A DNA stretch of 25,913 nucleotides from NCBI GenBank assembly GCA_041652335.1, contig JBAZHL010000010.1:1-25913 (forward strand), in the 5' to 3' direction. This stretch comes from 2-01-FULL-49-10 sp041652335. Its GTDB lineage: Bacteria; Patescibacteriota; Kazan-3B-28; UBA10110. Shown here one piece after another: positions 14,598 through 21,341 of this stretch. Position 1 is the stretch's first letter. Every line of letters starts with the position of its first letter. Made by a program: the position numbers and the translations under genes. The notes beneath the pieces were generated by a model that ran no database searches, had not been told where the DNA came from, and worked only from the letters and a program-made list of their open reading frames with translations.

Positions 14598-15677
14598 TTA
14601 TATCCACTTGAGAATATCTTTATAGGTAACGGCAACAATCAGCGCCATCAACAAGAAGAACCCGATAGTATGTATCACACTCTCTACTTGTTGAGAGATC
14701 TTTTTCCCACCGCGCAAAACCTCTAAACCAACAAATAATAATCGGCCACCATCCAGACCAGGGAAAGGCACCAAATTAAGAATACCCAGGTTTATAGATA
14801 AGAAGATCACAAACTGTAGCACCCGGAGAGCTCCCAATTGAACAATATCGGCAGTGATCCGGGCAATACCAACCGGACCAGATAACTCCGCTGGCAAACT
14901 GGCAGTAGTAAATAGTTTGTAGATCAGACCAACCACCGCCAATATCACCATCCAGATAATTCGCCAGGTCTCCTGTAGCGCAATCCAAGGCACTTGCCAC
15001 CAAACATAACTTACCTGTTGAACCGCTCGATCGATCCAGGCGCCAATCACCACACCATCCTCAGTCGAGTTAGGCGTGACTGCCACCATTAACTCCTGGC
15101 CGTTTCGCTCGACCTGTAGTTTAACTACTTTATCCGCCTTGTCAGCGATCAGCGATTTGAATGCGGCTGGACTATCCGCCGCTGCCCCATCAACCGATAG
15201 AATATAATCCCCCGACTGTAACTTAGCTGCTTCGGCCGGAGACTTTTCGGCTACCTGCATCACCACCACTCTGCCCTGCACTCTACTATCTGGAGCATAG
15301 TCCTCAACTGGGCCCACCATTGGCGGCATACTAAACCAGAATCCGATCATTAAAAGCAACCAAGCCAGTAGCAAGTTCATAAAGATCCCGCCGCCAAACA
15401 CCCAGAACCGAGCGCCCGGGCTTTTATTAACTAACGAATGCTTACCAGCTTTTTCGTCAGCTGCTTCGCCGTAAAGGCGAACGAACCCGCCAAATGGGAT
15501 CCAGTTGATCGAATAGATGGTGCCATGTTTTTTAATACCCCAAATCCGCGGCGGCATGCCAATACCAAACTCCTCCACCCGGACACCATTGCGTTTAGCA
15601 AAATAGAAATGGCCTAACTCGTGGGCAAGAATAACTAAAGTAAAAATAACGATAAAGGCAACGATCGCAACTAACAT
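14598..15677 (-). CDS. rseP: Site-2 intramembrane metalloprotease, RseP/MmpA type
   Basis: 359 residues. TM1 carries the zinc motif HELGH (19-23), and the C-terminal part carries NLVPFPGLDGGRLLF, which holds the third zinc ligand. A PDZ domain lies at about 130-205 (VAEKSPAEAAKLQSGDYILSVDG). Additional TM helices occur near 93-113, 235-260 and at the C-terminus. The family cuts membrane-embedded anti-sigma factors or leftover signal peptides. The start ATG directly follows the stop of the prenyl synthase (TAAATG). Position after uppS and prenyl synthase genes is the common bacterial arrangement. Confidence 0.95.
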   Translation of the reverse strand: MLVAIVAFIVIFTLVILAHELGHFYFAKRNGVRVEEFGIGMPPRIWGIKKHGTIYSINWIPFGGFVRLYGEAADEKAGKHSLVNKSPGARFWVFGGGIFMNLLLAWLLLMIGFWFSMPPMVGPVEDYAPDSRVQGRVVVMQVAEKSPAEAAKLQSGDYILSVDGAAADSPAAFKSLIADKADKVVKLQVERNGQELMVAVTPNSTEDGVVIGAWIDRAVQQVSYVWWQVPWIALQETWRIIWMVILAVVGLIYKLFTTASLPAELSGPVGIARITADIVQLGALRVLQFVIFLSINLGILNLVPFPGLDGGRLLFVGLEVLRGGKKISQQVESVIHTIGFFLLMALIVAVTYKDILKWI

Positions 15678-16748
15678 TTAGTTAATTCGATTAACAATAA
15701 AGTCTACCCATTGCTCAAACAGCCCCTTAGCTCGTGAGTCCGGCAATTGGTCGAGCACCTTTCTGGCCTGATCAGCATATTTTTTTGCCAATGACTCAGT
15801 GTAATCGATCGATCCCAACTCTTTCAGTATAGTATGAACCTGCTCCACCTCATCATCGGTAGCCAGTTCGTTACCCAGCACGGATAACAATAACTCTCGT
15901 TGCTGAACGGTGGCTGTGCGGTAAGCGTGAGCAATGATCAACGTCTTCTTGCCCTCGCGAATATCCGATCCGATCGGTTTACCCAACTCCTTCTCATCTC
16001 CCACCACACCCAAGACATCGTCCCTCAGTTGAAACGCCAACCCCGCGTCCAAACAGATCTGCTGAATAGCCTTAACCGTGGGGTCTTCTTTATCTAACCG
16101 GTTGATCCCAATCATCGCCCCAGCCTGTCCCGCAAAACCAAACGTTGAAGCAGTTTTCCTATCCAACATGTCCACGATCATCTCTTCGGTCACCTGGTCA
16201 AAAGGCAGCCGAGAATAATCCAAATCAAGAGCCTGTCCAGACATCACTCGTGGCACCCAGTAGTTAGTTAGTTCGCGAATAATATAGCGGAATACTTCAA
16301 CATCAACTTTGTCGCTCAATTCATTGATCATACTGATCGCCCAAGCTTGTTGAAGATCCCCCACTAACATCGCCATACTTCTGGCGTACTGTTCCAACTC
16401 GACACTATCTTTGATCCCCGGTCTATTTAGCTGACGATAATAAGCATGCAGACTTGGGCCACCTCGTCTGAGGTCGTCATTGTCGATTAGATCATCATGA
16501 ACCAGGGTCCAGGTGTGTGACATCTCAATTGCAGCCGCTGCTGGGAGTGCTAACTTTGGATCTCCGCCAGCTGCCTCACAGGCCAACAGTAAGATGGCCG
16601 GCCGCAGCATCTTGCCACCCCGGATAGTATACGCCACCGCCCCATCATCAACGTACTTGGGCGATAACTGTGACCTAAATGGACTATTCAAAATATAGTC
16701 GGCCACTAGCCGAGCTTTTTCTTGCAATTCTGTTTTAAGATCTATCAT
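15678..16748 (-). CDS. Trans-polyprenyl diphosphate synthase (IspA/IspB family)
   Basis: 356 residues, all-alpha. First aspartate-rich motif HDDLIDNDD with D85, D86 and D89, preceded by GGKMLRPAILLLACEA; second aspartate-rich motif RDDVLGVVGD (242-251) with SDIREGKKTLI after it. It condenses isopentenyl diphosphate onto allylic diphosphates. Chain length cannot be read safely; geranylgeranyl or longer is likely. The gene lies between uppS and rseP, so it may supply the allylic primer for UppS. ATG 16746-16748 follows the uppS stop by 5 nt without a visible Shine-Dalgarno. Confidence 0.93.
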   Translation of the reverse strand: MIDLKTELQEKARLVADYILNSPFRSQLSPKYVDDGAVAYTIRGGKMLRPAILLLACEAAGGDPKLALPAAAAIEMSHTWTLVHDDLIDNDDLRRGGPSLHAYYRQLNRPGIKDSVELEQYARSMAMLVGDLQQAWAISMINELSDKVDVEVFRYIIRELTNYWVPRVMSGQALDLDYSRLPFDQVTEEMIVDMLDRKTASTFGFAGQAGAMIGINRLDKEDPTVKAIQQICLDAGLAFQLRDDVLGVVGDEKELGKPIGSDIREGKKTLIIAHAYRTATVQQRELLLSVLGNELATDDEVEQVHTILKELGSIDYTESLAKKYADQARKVLDQLPDSRAKGLFEQWVDFIVNRIN

Positions 16749-16753
16749 GGGGT

Positions 16754-17431
16754 TTATCTGCCAAAGTTCCGTTTCCGTTTTGCATATTCACTGAGGGCGC
16801 GAGATAGCTCCTTCTCCCCAAAATCTGGCCATAGAGTATTAGTAAAATAGAGCTCACTATATACCCCCTGCCAAGGCAAAAAATTACTTAATCGCATCTG
16901 GCCGCCGGTTCTGATGATCAGATCGGGATCGGATAAGCCAGCCGTATCCAGATTAGCCGCTAAACTCCGCTCGTCAATTCGACCAGCCTTGCTCGCTTTG
17001 CTGGCCGCCCGCACTAATTCGTCTCGACCGCCATAACTTAAAGCGATGGTCAAAACATCTTTTTGATAATGCTTTAATTTGTTAACCGATTGGTCGATGG
17101 CACTCTGCAAACTCTTAGGAAAGTCTTTAACTCGGCCAATGACTTTAAGCCGCACCTGTTCCTTGTCCATCTGGTCAGTATATTCACGGATGGTCTTTTC
17201 TAACAACTTTAGCATAGCGTTGACCTCAGTCTTGTTGCGTTTCCAGTTTTCGGTTGAAAAAGCAAACACCGTCACTTGGTGAATTCCCAGATGTTTACAA
17301 GCCTTAGCAGTTCGGTCTAACGCCTTTACCCCCTCAGCATGACCTAAATGAACCGGCAGCCCTCTTTTTTTGGCCCACCGGCGATTACCATCCATGATAA
17401 TTGCCAGATGGTTAATCTGACTTTTAGCCAT
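16754..17431 (-). CDS. uppS: Isoprenyl transferase (undecaprenyl diphosphate synthase type)
   Basis: 225 residues. The N-terminal signature HLAIIMDGNRRWAKKRG has catalytic D14, FAFSTENWKR is the second conserved block, and IRTGGQMRLSNFLPWQGVYSELYF is the C-terminal substrate-binding block. It makes the cis-polyprenyl diphosphate lipid carrier for cell-wall glycan precursors. It lies 8 nt after frr, as in many bacteria. No Shine-Dalgarno is obvious, so coupling to frr translation is likely. Confidence 0.97.
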   Translation of the reverse strand: MAKSQINHLAIIMDGNRRWAKKRGLPVHLGHAEGVKALDRTAKACKHLGIHQVTVFAFSTENWKRNKTEVNAMLKLLEKTIREYTDQMDKEQVRLKVIGRVKDFPKSLQSAIDQSVNKLKHYQKDVLTIALSYGGRDELVRAASKASKAGRIDERSLAANLDTAGLSDPDLIIRTGGQMRLSNFLPWQGVYSELYFTNTLWPDFGEKELSRALSEYAKRKRNFGR

Positions 17432-17439
17432 AGCGTTAG

Positions 17440-17994
17440 TTAAATCGATTTGAGATCAGCGGTTTTCCGTTCTAACAGCTTATCGATCTCGGCAATTCCG
17501 TTATCCACCGCTTGTTGATACTCTTTTTTAAATCGCTCCTGATCATCTTCGCTCACTCCACCCTTCTTCGTCTCACTCTCCATATGATCAATCGCATCAC
17601 GACGAGCACTTCTAATACTCACTCGCGCCTCTTCGGCTAATTTACCAGCCAACTTAGCTAACTCATCACGTCGTTCGTCACTTAAAGGCGGAACGTTCAC
17701 TCGCACGCGATCCCCCTCGTTAGTCACTCCCAAGCCTAAACCAGAATCGTTAATGGCCTTCTCGATCGCCCCCGCGTTAGCTTTATCCCACGGTTGGATC
17801 AATAGTTGTCTGGGGTCAGTTACCGTTACCCCGGCCACCTGGTTGATCGGCATCCACTGGCCATAGACGTCAACCGTTACCTTATCTAACAGCGAAGCGT
17901 TAGCGCCACTGCTTCTCACACTAGCGAGCTCCCCGGTTAGATGAGTAATTACTCCTGCGATCTTACCACTTAACTCTCGCTTAATATTGTCCAT
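17440..17994 (-). CDS. frr: Ribosome recycling factor
   Basis: 184 residues, the normal RRF length. The three-helix bundle ends with the characteristic LSDERRDELAKLAGKLAEEARVSIRSARRDAIDH, and the insert domain has VTVTDPRQLLIQPWDKANAGAIEKAI. It splits post-termination ribosomes with EF-G. ATG 17992-17994 lies one base after the tsf stop, with GGGGGA upstream, so the longer frame to 18024 (overlapping tsf) is rejected. Confidence 0.97.
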   Translation of the reverse strand: MDNIKRELSGKIAGVITHLTGELASVRSSGANASLLDKVTVDVYGQWMPINQVAGVTVTDPRQLLIQPWDKANAGAIEKAINDSGLGLGVTNEGDRVRVNVPPLSDERRDELAKLAGKLAEEARVSIRSARRDAIDHMESETKKGGVSEDDQERFKKEYQQAVDNGIAEIDKLLERKTADLKSI

Positions 17995-17995
17995 A

Positions 17996-18586
17996 TTATC
18001 TATCCCCCACTTCAAAGCGCACAAAGCGCGCTACTTTAATATTCTCTTTTACTACTCTAACTAATTCGTTGATCAGATCCTCGATCTTTTTATCTTGATC
18101 CAAGACAAACGGTTGGCGCAACAAACAGACGGATTCGTAGAATCCTTCTAACTTTCCTGCGATGGCCTTGTCCGCTACATCTTTTGCCTTACCAGCTACC
18201 TGTGATTTGTAGAGTTCTTTCTCGGCTGCTATTACATCAGCTGGCACATCTTCGGGGGCTACATACAACGGCTGCATCCCAGCAACATGAGTAGCAATCT
18301 GTTTGGCCAACTTCTTAAAATCATCGCCCCGAGCCACAAAGTCTGTCTCGCAGTTAACCTCTACCATTGCGCCGATCTTGTCGCCCGGATGGATATAAGT
18401 AACCACCAGCCCCTGTGAGACGTTCCGTTCCGACTTGCTCGCCGCGATAGCCGCACCCTTTTCTTTAAGGATCGCTAAAGCCTTGTCCGCATCGCCATTA
18501 GCCTCAGCCAACGCCTTCTTGGCATCCATCATCCCAGAACCGGCTAAATCACGTAATTTTTTAACGTCACTTGCTTTAATCTCCAT
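17996..18586 (-). CDS. tsf: Elongation factor Ts
   Basis: 196 residues, a short EF-Ts. The N-terminal UBA-like domain is IKASDVKKLRDLAGSGMMDAKKALAEANGD, and the core contains the nucleotide-exchange motif CETDFVARGDDFKKLA (EF-Tu binding). A single C-terminal subdomain follows, as in other compact EF-Ts. It regenerates EF-Tu-GTP. It lies 4 nt after rpsB. Confidence 0.97.
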   Translation of the reverse strand: MEIKASDVKKLRDLAGSGMMDAKKALAEANGDADKALAILKEKGAAIAASKSERNVSQGLVVTYIHPGDKIGAMVEVNCETDFVARGDDFKKLAKQIATHVAGMQPLYVAPEDVPADVIAAEKELYKSQVAGKAKDVADKAIAGKLEGFYESVCLLRQPFVLDQDKKIEDLINELVRVVKENIKVARFVRFEVGDR

Positions 18587-18590
18587 AGTC

Positions 18591-19448
18591 TTATGCCTTA
18601 CGTTTAGTGGTAGCTCTTTTCTCTCTTTTTTCCGCCTCTAACTTTTCTTCTTCGTGTTTGGCCTCGGCTAACTGTACCTCTTTCTGTTCCAATACCTCGG
18701 CAATGTCCTCGCTGTCTATGGCCTGCTCTTCTAACTCAGCCACGGCCTTCTTAGTTTTGGTAGCTACCCCCGGACGCTTACCACTTAGGGTGTCGACGAT
18801 CGCTTGAGTGATCAATCGAATCCCTTGCTTGGCATCATCATTGGCGGGAATTACAAATTCAATTCCGGATGGGTTGGCATTGGTATCCACCATCGCAATT
18901 ACCGGAATACCCAATCGGAGCGCCTCCTTGAGGGCAATCTTCTCCCGTAATACGTCCACAATAAACAGAGCATCCGGTAGTGCCACCAAATTGTCTACAC
19001 CACCAAATGATTCCTCCAGATCAGCCAATTCTTTTTCTAACAATCCAATCTCCTTTTTGGTCATATCGCCAAAATCCTGATTGGCCACCTTCTCGCGCAA
19101 CTGTTTAAGGTAGCTAATCCGATGCTTAATCATGGAGTAGTTGGTTAACAGCCCACCCGGCCACCGATTGGCTACGTACGGCAAACCAGCGGCTTTGGCC
19201 ACTTCAGTAATAATGTCATTCGCCTGCCGCTTGGTGCCAACCAACAGAATAGTCCCATTCTGTTTGGCTAACTGCGCCACAAAATCCAGCGCCGCTTTTA
19301 GCCGCTCCTCGGTCTGAACCAAATCGATAATATGGATGCCATCCCGGGCATCAAATATATACGGCTTCATGCTGGGGTGCCACCGAAAAGTCTGGTGCCC
19401 AAAATGGAGCCCCGCTTCTAACATCTCCTCAACAGATAGTTTTCCCAT
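18591..19448 (-). CDS. rpsB: 30S ribosomal protein uS2
   Basis: 285 residues. Conserved stretches: EEMLEAGLHFGHQTFRWHPSMKPYIF, LLVGTKRQA, NRWPGGLLTN, and GIPVIAMVDTNANP. The roughly 50-residue C-terminal extension is highly charged and Lys/Glu rich, so the protein is longer than typical uS2. AAGGAG lies 9 nt before ATG 19446-19448. It heads the rpsB-tsf-frr-uppS unit. Confidence 0.98.
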   Translation of the reverse strand: MGKLSVEEMLEAGLHFGHQTFRWHPSMKPYIFDARDGIHIIDLVQTEERLKAALDFVAQLAKQNGTILLVGTKRQANDIITEVAKAAGLPYVANRWPGGLLTNYSMIKHRISYLKQLREKVANQDFGDMTKKEIGLLEKELADLEESFGGVDNLVALPDALFIVDVLREKIALKEALRLGIPVIAMVDTNANPSGIEFVIPANDDAKQGIRLITQAIVDTLSGKRPGVATKTKKAVAELEEQAIDSEDIAEVLEQKEVQLAEAKHEEEKLEAEKREKRATTKRKA

Positions 19449-19543
19449 GCCTATTTCTCCTTATTACTTCCGGCTGGATCGCTTCAGGTGCAGATCCCGG
19501 TTAACCGGGACAGGATGCATCTGATCCCCAAGCCGTGCTTTAT
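19449..19543 (-). promoter_or_regulatory. Structured leader of rpsB (possible S2 autoregulatory site)
   Basis: The leader of about 95 nt contains a perfect 16-bp palindrome TCCCGGTTAACCGGGA (19495-19510), flanked by TGCA elements (19489-19492 and 19516-19519) that extend the stem with internal loops. rpsB leaders bind S2 in several bacteria, so feedback control is plausible, but this is inferred from position and structure only. Confidence 0.45.
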
Positions 19544-19549
19544 GTAGGA

Positions 19550-19578
19550 ATCTTATCCCACCCCATATGGTTAGTCAA
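19550..19578 (-). promoter_or_regulatory. Promoter of the rpsB operon
   Basis: The minus strand has -35 TTGACT (19573-19578), a 17-nt spacer and -10 TAAGAT (19550-19555). It begins 4 nt after the 3' end of the tRNA gene. Confidence 0.6.
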
Positions 19579-19581
19579 GGG

Positions 19582-19658
19582 TGGTGGGCGATACTGGACT
19601 CGAACCAGTGACCTTTCGGATGTGAACCGAACGCTCTAACCAACTGAGCTAATCGCCC
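19582..19658 (-). tRNA. tRNA-Val (anticodon CAC)
   Basis: Full cloverleaf of 77 nt including an encoded 3' CCA. Acceptor GGGCGAT pairs with ATCGCCC, D-stem GCTC/GAGC, anticodon stem TTCGG/CCGAA with loop TTCACAT, so the anticodon is CAC (19622-19624), reading GUG. T-arm ACTGG TTCGAGT CCAGT; discriminator A. Confidence 0.97.
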
Positions 19659-19666
19659 TCGGCTAA

Positions 19667-19672
19667 ATTATA
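19667..19672 (-). promoter_or_regulatory. -10 box (TATAAT) of the tRNA-Val gene
   Basis: A perfect TATAAT lies 8 nt before the mature 5' end of the tRNA, so the primary transcript would have almost no 5' leader. The -35 is poor. Confidence 0.5.
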
Positions 19673-19737
19673 CACGAAGACCATGGCTCAACTCACTCCC
19701 ATCAACCCGCCGCATTATCGCTCAGCGTAGATTAGTT

Positions 19738-19743
19738 TATAAT
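19738..19743 (+). promoter_or_regulatory. -10 box (TATAAT) of lepB
   Basis: A perfect TATAAT on the plus strand ends 6 nt before the lepB ATG. There is no room for a Shine-Dalgarno after the expected start site, which points to a leaderless mRNA. Confidence 0.55.
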
Positions 19744-19749
19744 GAATCC

Positions 19750-20367
19750 ATGCACGCTCAGTTAGATTCCGCCACCCGACCTCGCAAGCCACGCAATATC
19801 GTTTTGGTGGTTTTTGTCAGCATCGTTATTTTTATCTACGATGTCTTTAAAACCGTCACCACCGTCTTGGGCGTGGCGTTTTTGATCCGCTTCTTCTTGA
19901 TTCAACCATTTTATGTCAGCGGCCAATCCATGGATCCCACCTTTGAAGACAACCAGTATATTATTGTTGATCAGGTGTCTTACCGATTCCATCAACCAGA
20001 TCGCGGCGATGTGGTTGTCTTCCGTTATCCCAAAAATCCCGCTTTCAGCTTTATTAAACGAATCATTGGCTTACCCGGCGAAACGGTGTTGATCCACAAC
20101 GGCGAGGTAACTATCTTTAATAAGCAGTATCCGGACGGCACTAAGCTAACCGAGCCTTACATCCCCTATCAGACCAGCGGTGAGGTTAGGATGCAGCTAA
20201 AAGATGGCGAGTTCTTTGTTCTGGGGGACAATCGACCAAACAGCTCAGATTCAAGAAGCTGGGGAGTACTGAACCGCAGTTTCGTTATCGGTAAGGTTTG
20301 GGTTGTGCTCTATCCGTTCGACCAGTTCAAGACCGTTCACACTCCGTCCTACGGCAAAGGCCTTTAA
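19750..20367 (+). CDS. lepB: Signal peptidase I
   Basis: 205 residues. An N-terminal membrane region (about 17-50) precedes the catalytic site: S60 in YVSGQSMDPTF and general base K103 in FIKRIIGLPGE. Box E is FVLGDNRPNSSDSRSWG. It removes signal peptides from exported proteins after SecA/SecYEG transport. It is the only plus-strand protein gene in the window and is divergent from tRNA-Val. There is no Shine-Dalgarno, and TATAAT lies 6 nt before the ATG. Confidence 0.97.
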   Translation: MHAQLDSATRPRKPRNIVLVVFVSIVIFIYDVFKTVTTVLGVAFLIRFFLIQPFYVSGQSMDPTFEDNQYIIVDQVSYRFHQPDRGDVVVFRYPKNPAFSFIKRIIGLPGETVLIHNGEVTIFNKQYPDGTKLTEPYIPYQTSGEVRMQLKDGEFFVLGDNRPNSSDSRSWGVLNRSFVIGKVWVVLYPFDQFKTVHTPSYGKGL

Positions 20368-20376
20368 TCAGATATC

Positions 20377-20402
20377 AAAAATCCCCCAGCCGGGGGATTT
20401 TT
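20377..20402. terminator. Bidirectional terminator between lepB and rplU
   Basis: AAAAATCCCCC (20377-20387) pairs with GGGGGATTTTT (20392-20402) around a 4-nt loop. It serves lepB on the plus strand and rplU on the minus strand. Confidence 0.92.
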
Positions 20403-20404
20403 TA

Positions 20405-20719
20405 TTAGGCAGAGATTTTGGCAACTTTTATCCTTAACACCTGCTGGCGATGGCCGGTCTTGCGACGATAGTTTTTGCGGCGGCGCATCTTGAATACCAC
20501 TACCTTGCCAGCTTTATGCTCGTCGACCACTTCCGCCTCAACCTTAGCCCCCTTTAATAGCGGATCGCCGATCTGAATATTTTTGCCATCTTCTTCGGTT
20601 AGCAACAATACCTCGTTGAATACCACTTTGCCAGATTCGGTAGGGGTTTTTTCGATATCTAAAACATCACCCTCGGAAACGAGGTACTGCTTCCCCCCGG
20701 TCTTGATAACTGCTTTCAT
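20405..20719 (-). CDS. rplU: 50S ribosomal protein bL21
   Basis: 104 residues from ATG 20717-20719. MKAVIKTGGKQYLVSEGD is the invariant N-terminus, and KMRRRKNYRRKTGHRQQ is the rRNA-binding signature. The longer frame to 20770 runs into the promoter and is rejected. No rpmA follows in the usual place; the terminator comes directly after the stop. Confidence 0.96.
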   Translation of the reverse strand: MKAVIKTGGKQYLVSEGDVLDIEKTPTESGKVVFNEVLLLTEEDGKNIQIGDPLLKGAKVEAEVVDEHKAGKVVVFKMRRRKNYRRKTGHRQQVLRIKVAKISA

Positions 20720-20747
20720 TACCATCTGATTATCTATTACAAAGGCG

Positions 20748-20777
20748 AGTATATATGGAAACAGTCCCAATAGTCAA
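20748..20777 (-). promoter_or_regulatory. Promoter of rplU
   Basis: The minus strand has -35 TTGACT (20772-20777), an 18-nt spacer and -10 TATACT (20748-20753, 5 of 6), giving a leader of about 20 nt. Confidence 0.6.
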
Positions 20778-20844
20778 CCCAGTAGAGAATTTTGGATCTA
20801 ACTTCGCCAGCCAAGCGATAGCTACTCCAAAATCTTCTACTGGG
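20778..20844. repeat. Long imperfect inverted repeat next to the rplU promoter
   Basis: Arms of 18 nt (20778-20795 and 20827-20844) match at 16 positions as inverted copies (CCCAGTAGA...TTTTGG). The loop is 31 nt. It lies between the DUF192 stop and the rplU -35. It could end the ileS operon, act on rplU, or be a small mobile palindrome. Confidence 0.55.
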
Positions 20845-20858
20845 GTCAACCCCACCCG

Positions 20859-21341
20859 TTATGAGGAAATCAATTCGAGCTGGCTCCCCACCCCCAGTTT
20901 ATGCGCGGCGGCTGTACCTGCTGGCACCTCTAAGATATACATAGCGAGGGATTGGTTAGTGTAGCGCTTTAGCTGACTTTTTGACACTCCTGGTTCTGGC
21001 GCCACCCTTTGGGCTATCTCAACTACTTGGAAATCATCACTAACCCAAATAATATCAATGGCAAAATTCATATCCGGCATCCAAATTGGGTACTTACCGT
21101 TCTGTTCAAAAGAGAACCACATCCCCGCATCGGCCGCCAAGTTTGCCCTGCCCGACAAACCCCGCTCTCTCTCCGCCTCAGTATCAGCCACTTCAGCTTT
21201 AATAATAAAATGGTCTGGCAATCCAATACCGATCTGATTATTAGCCAAATCCACGTTCCGTTGGCCACAACCCGACAAACACAAAACTATCGCCCACAGC
21301 AATATCCACCGACAACGACCAAGTAGCCAACTATTACTCAT
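20859..21341 (-). CDS. DUF192 family lipoprotein
   Basis: 160 residues. A lipoprotein signal (WILLWAIVLCLSGC) ends in a lipobox, so the mature protein is probably anchored outside the membrane. The DUF192 core is visible: VADTEAERERGLSGR, MWFSFEQNGKYPIWMPDMNFAIDIIWV and the closing LEVPAGTAAAHKLGVG. The family's molecular role is unknown to me. The ATG directly follows the ileS TAG stop with no gap, indicating coupled translation. Confidence 0.9.
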   Translation of the reverse strand: MSNSWLLGRCRWILLWAIVLCLSGCGQRNVDLANNQIGIGLPDHFIIKAEVADTEAERERGLSGRANLAADAGMWFSFEQNGKYPIWMPDMNFAIDIIWVSDDFQVVEIAQRVAPEPGVSKSQLKRYTNQSLAMYILEVPAGTAAAHKLGVGSQLELISS

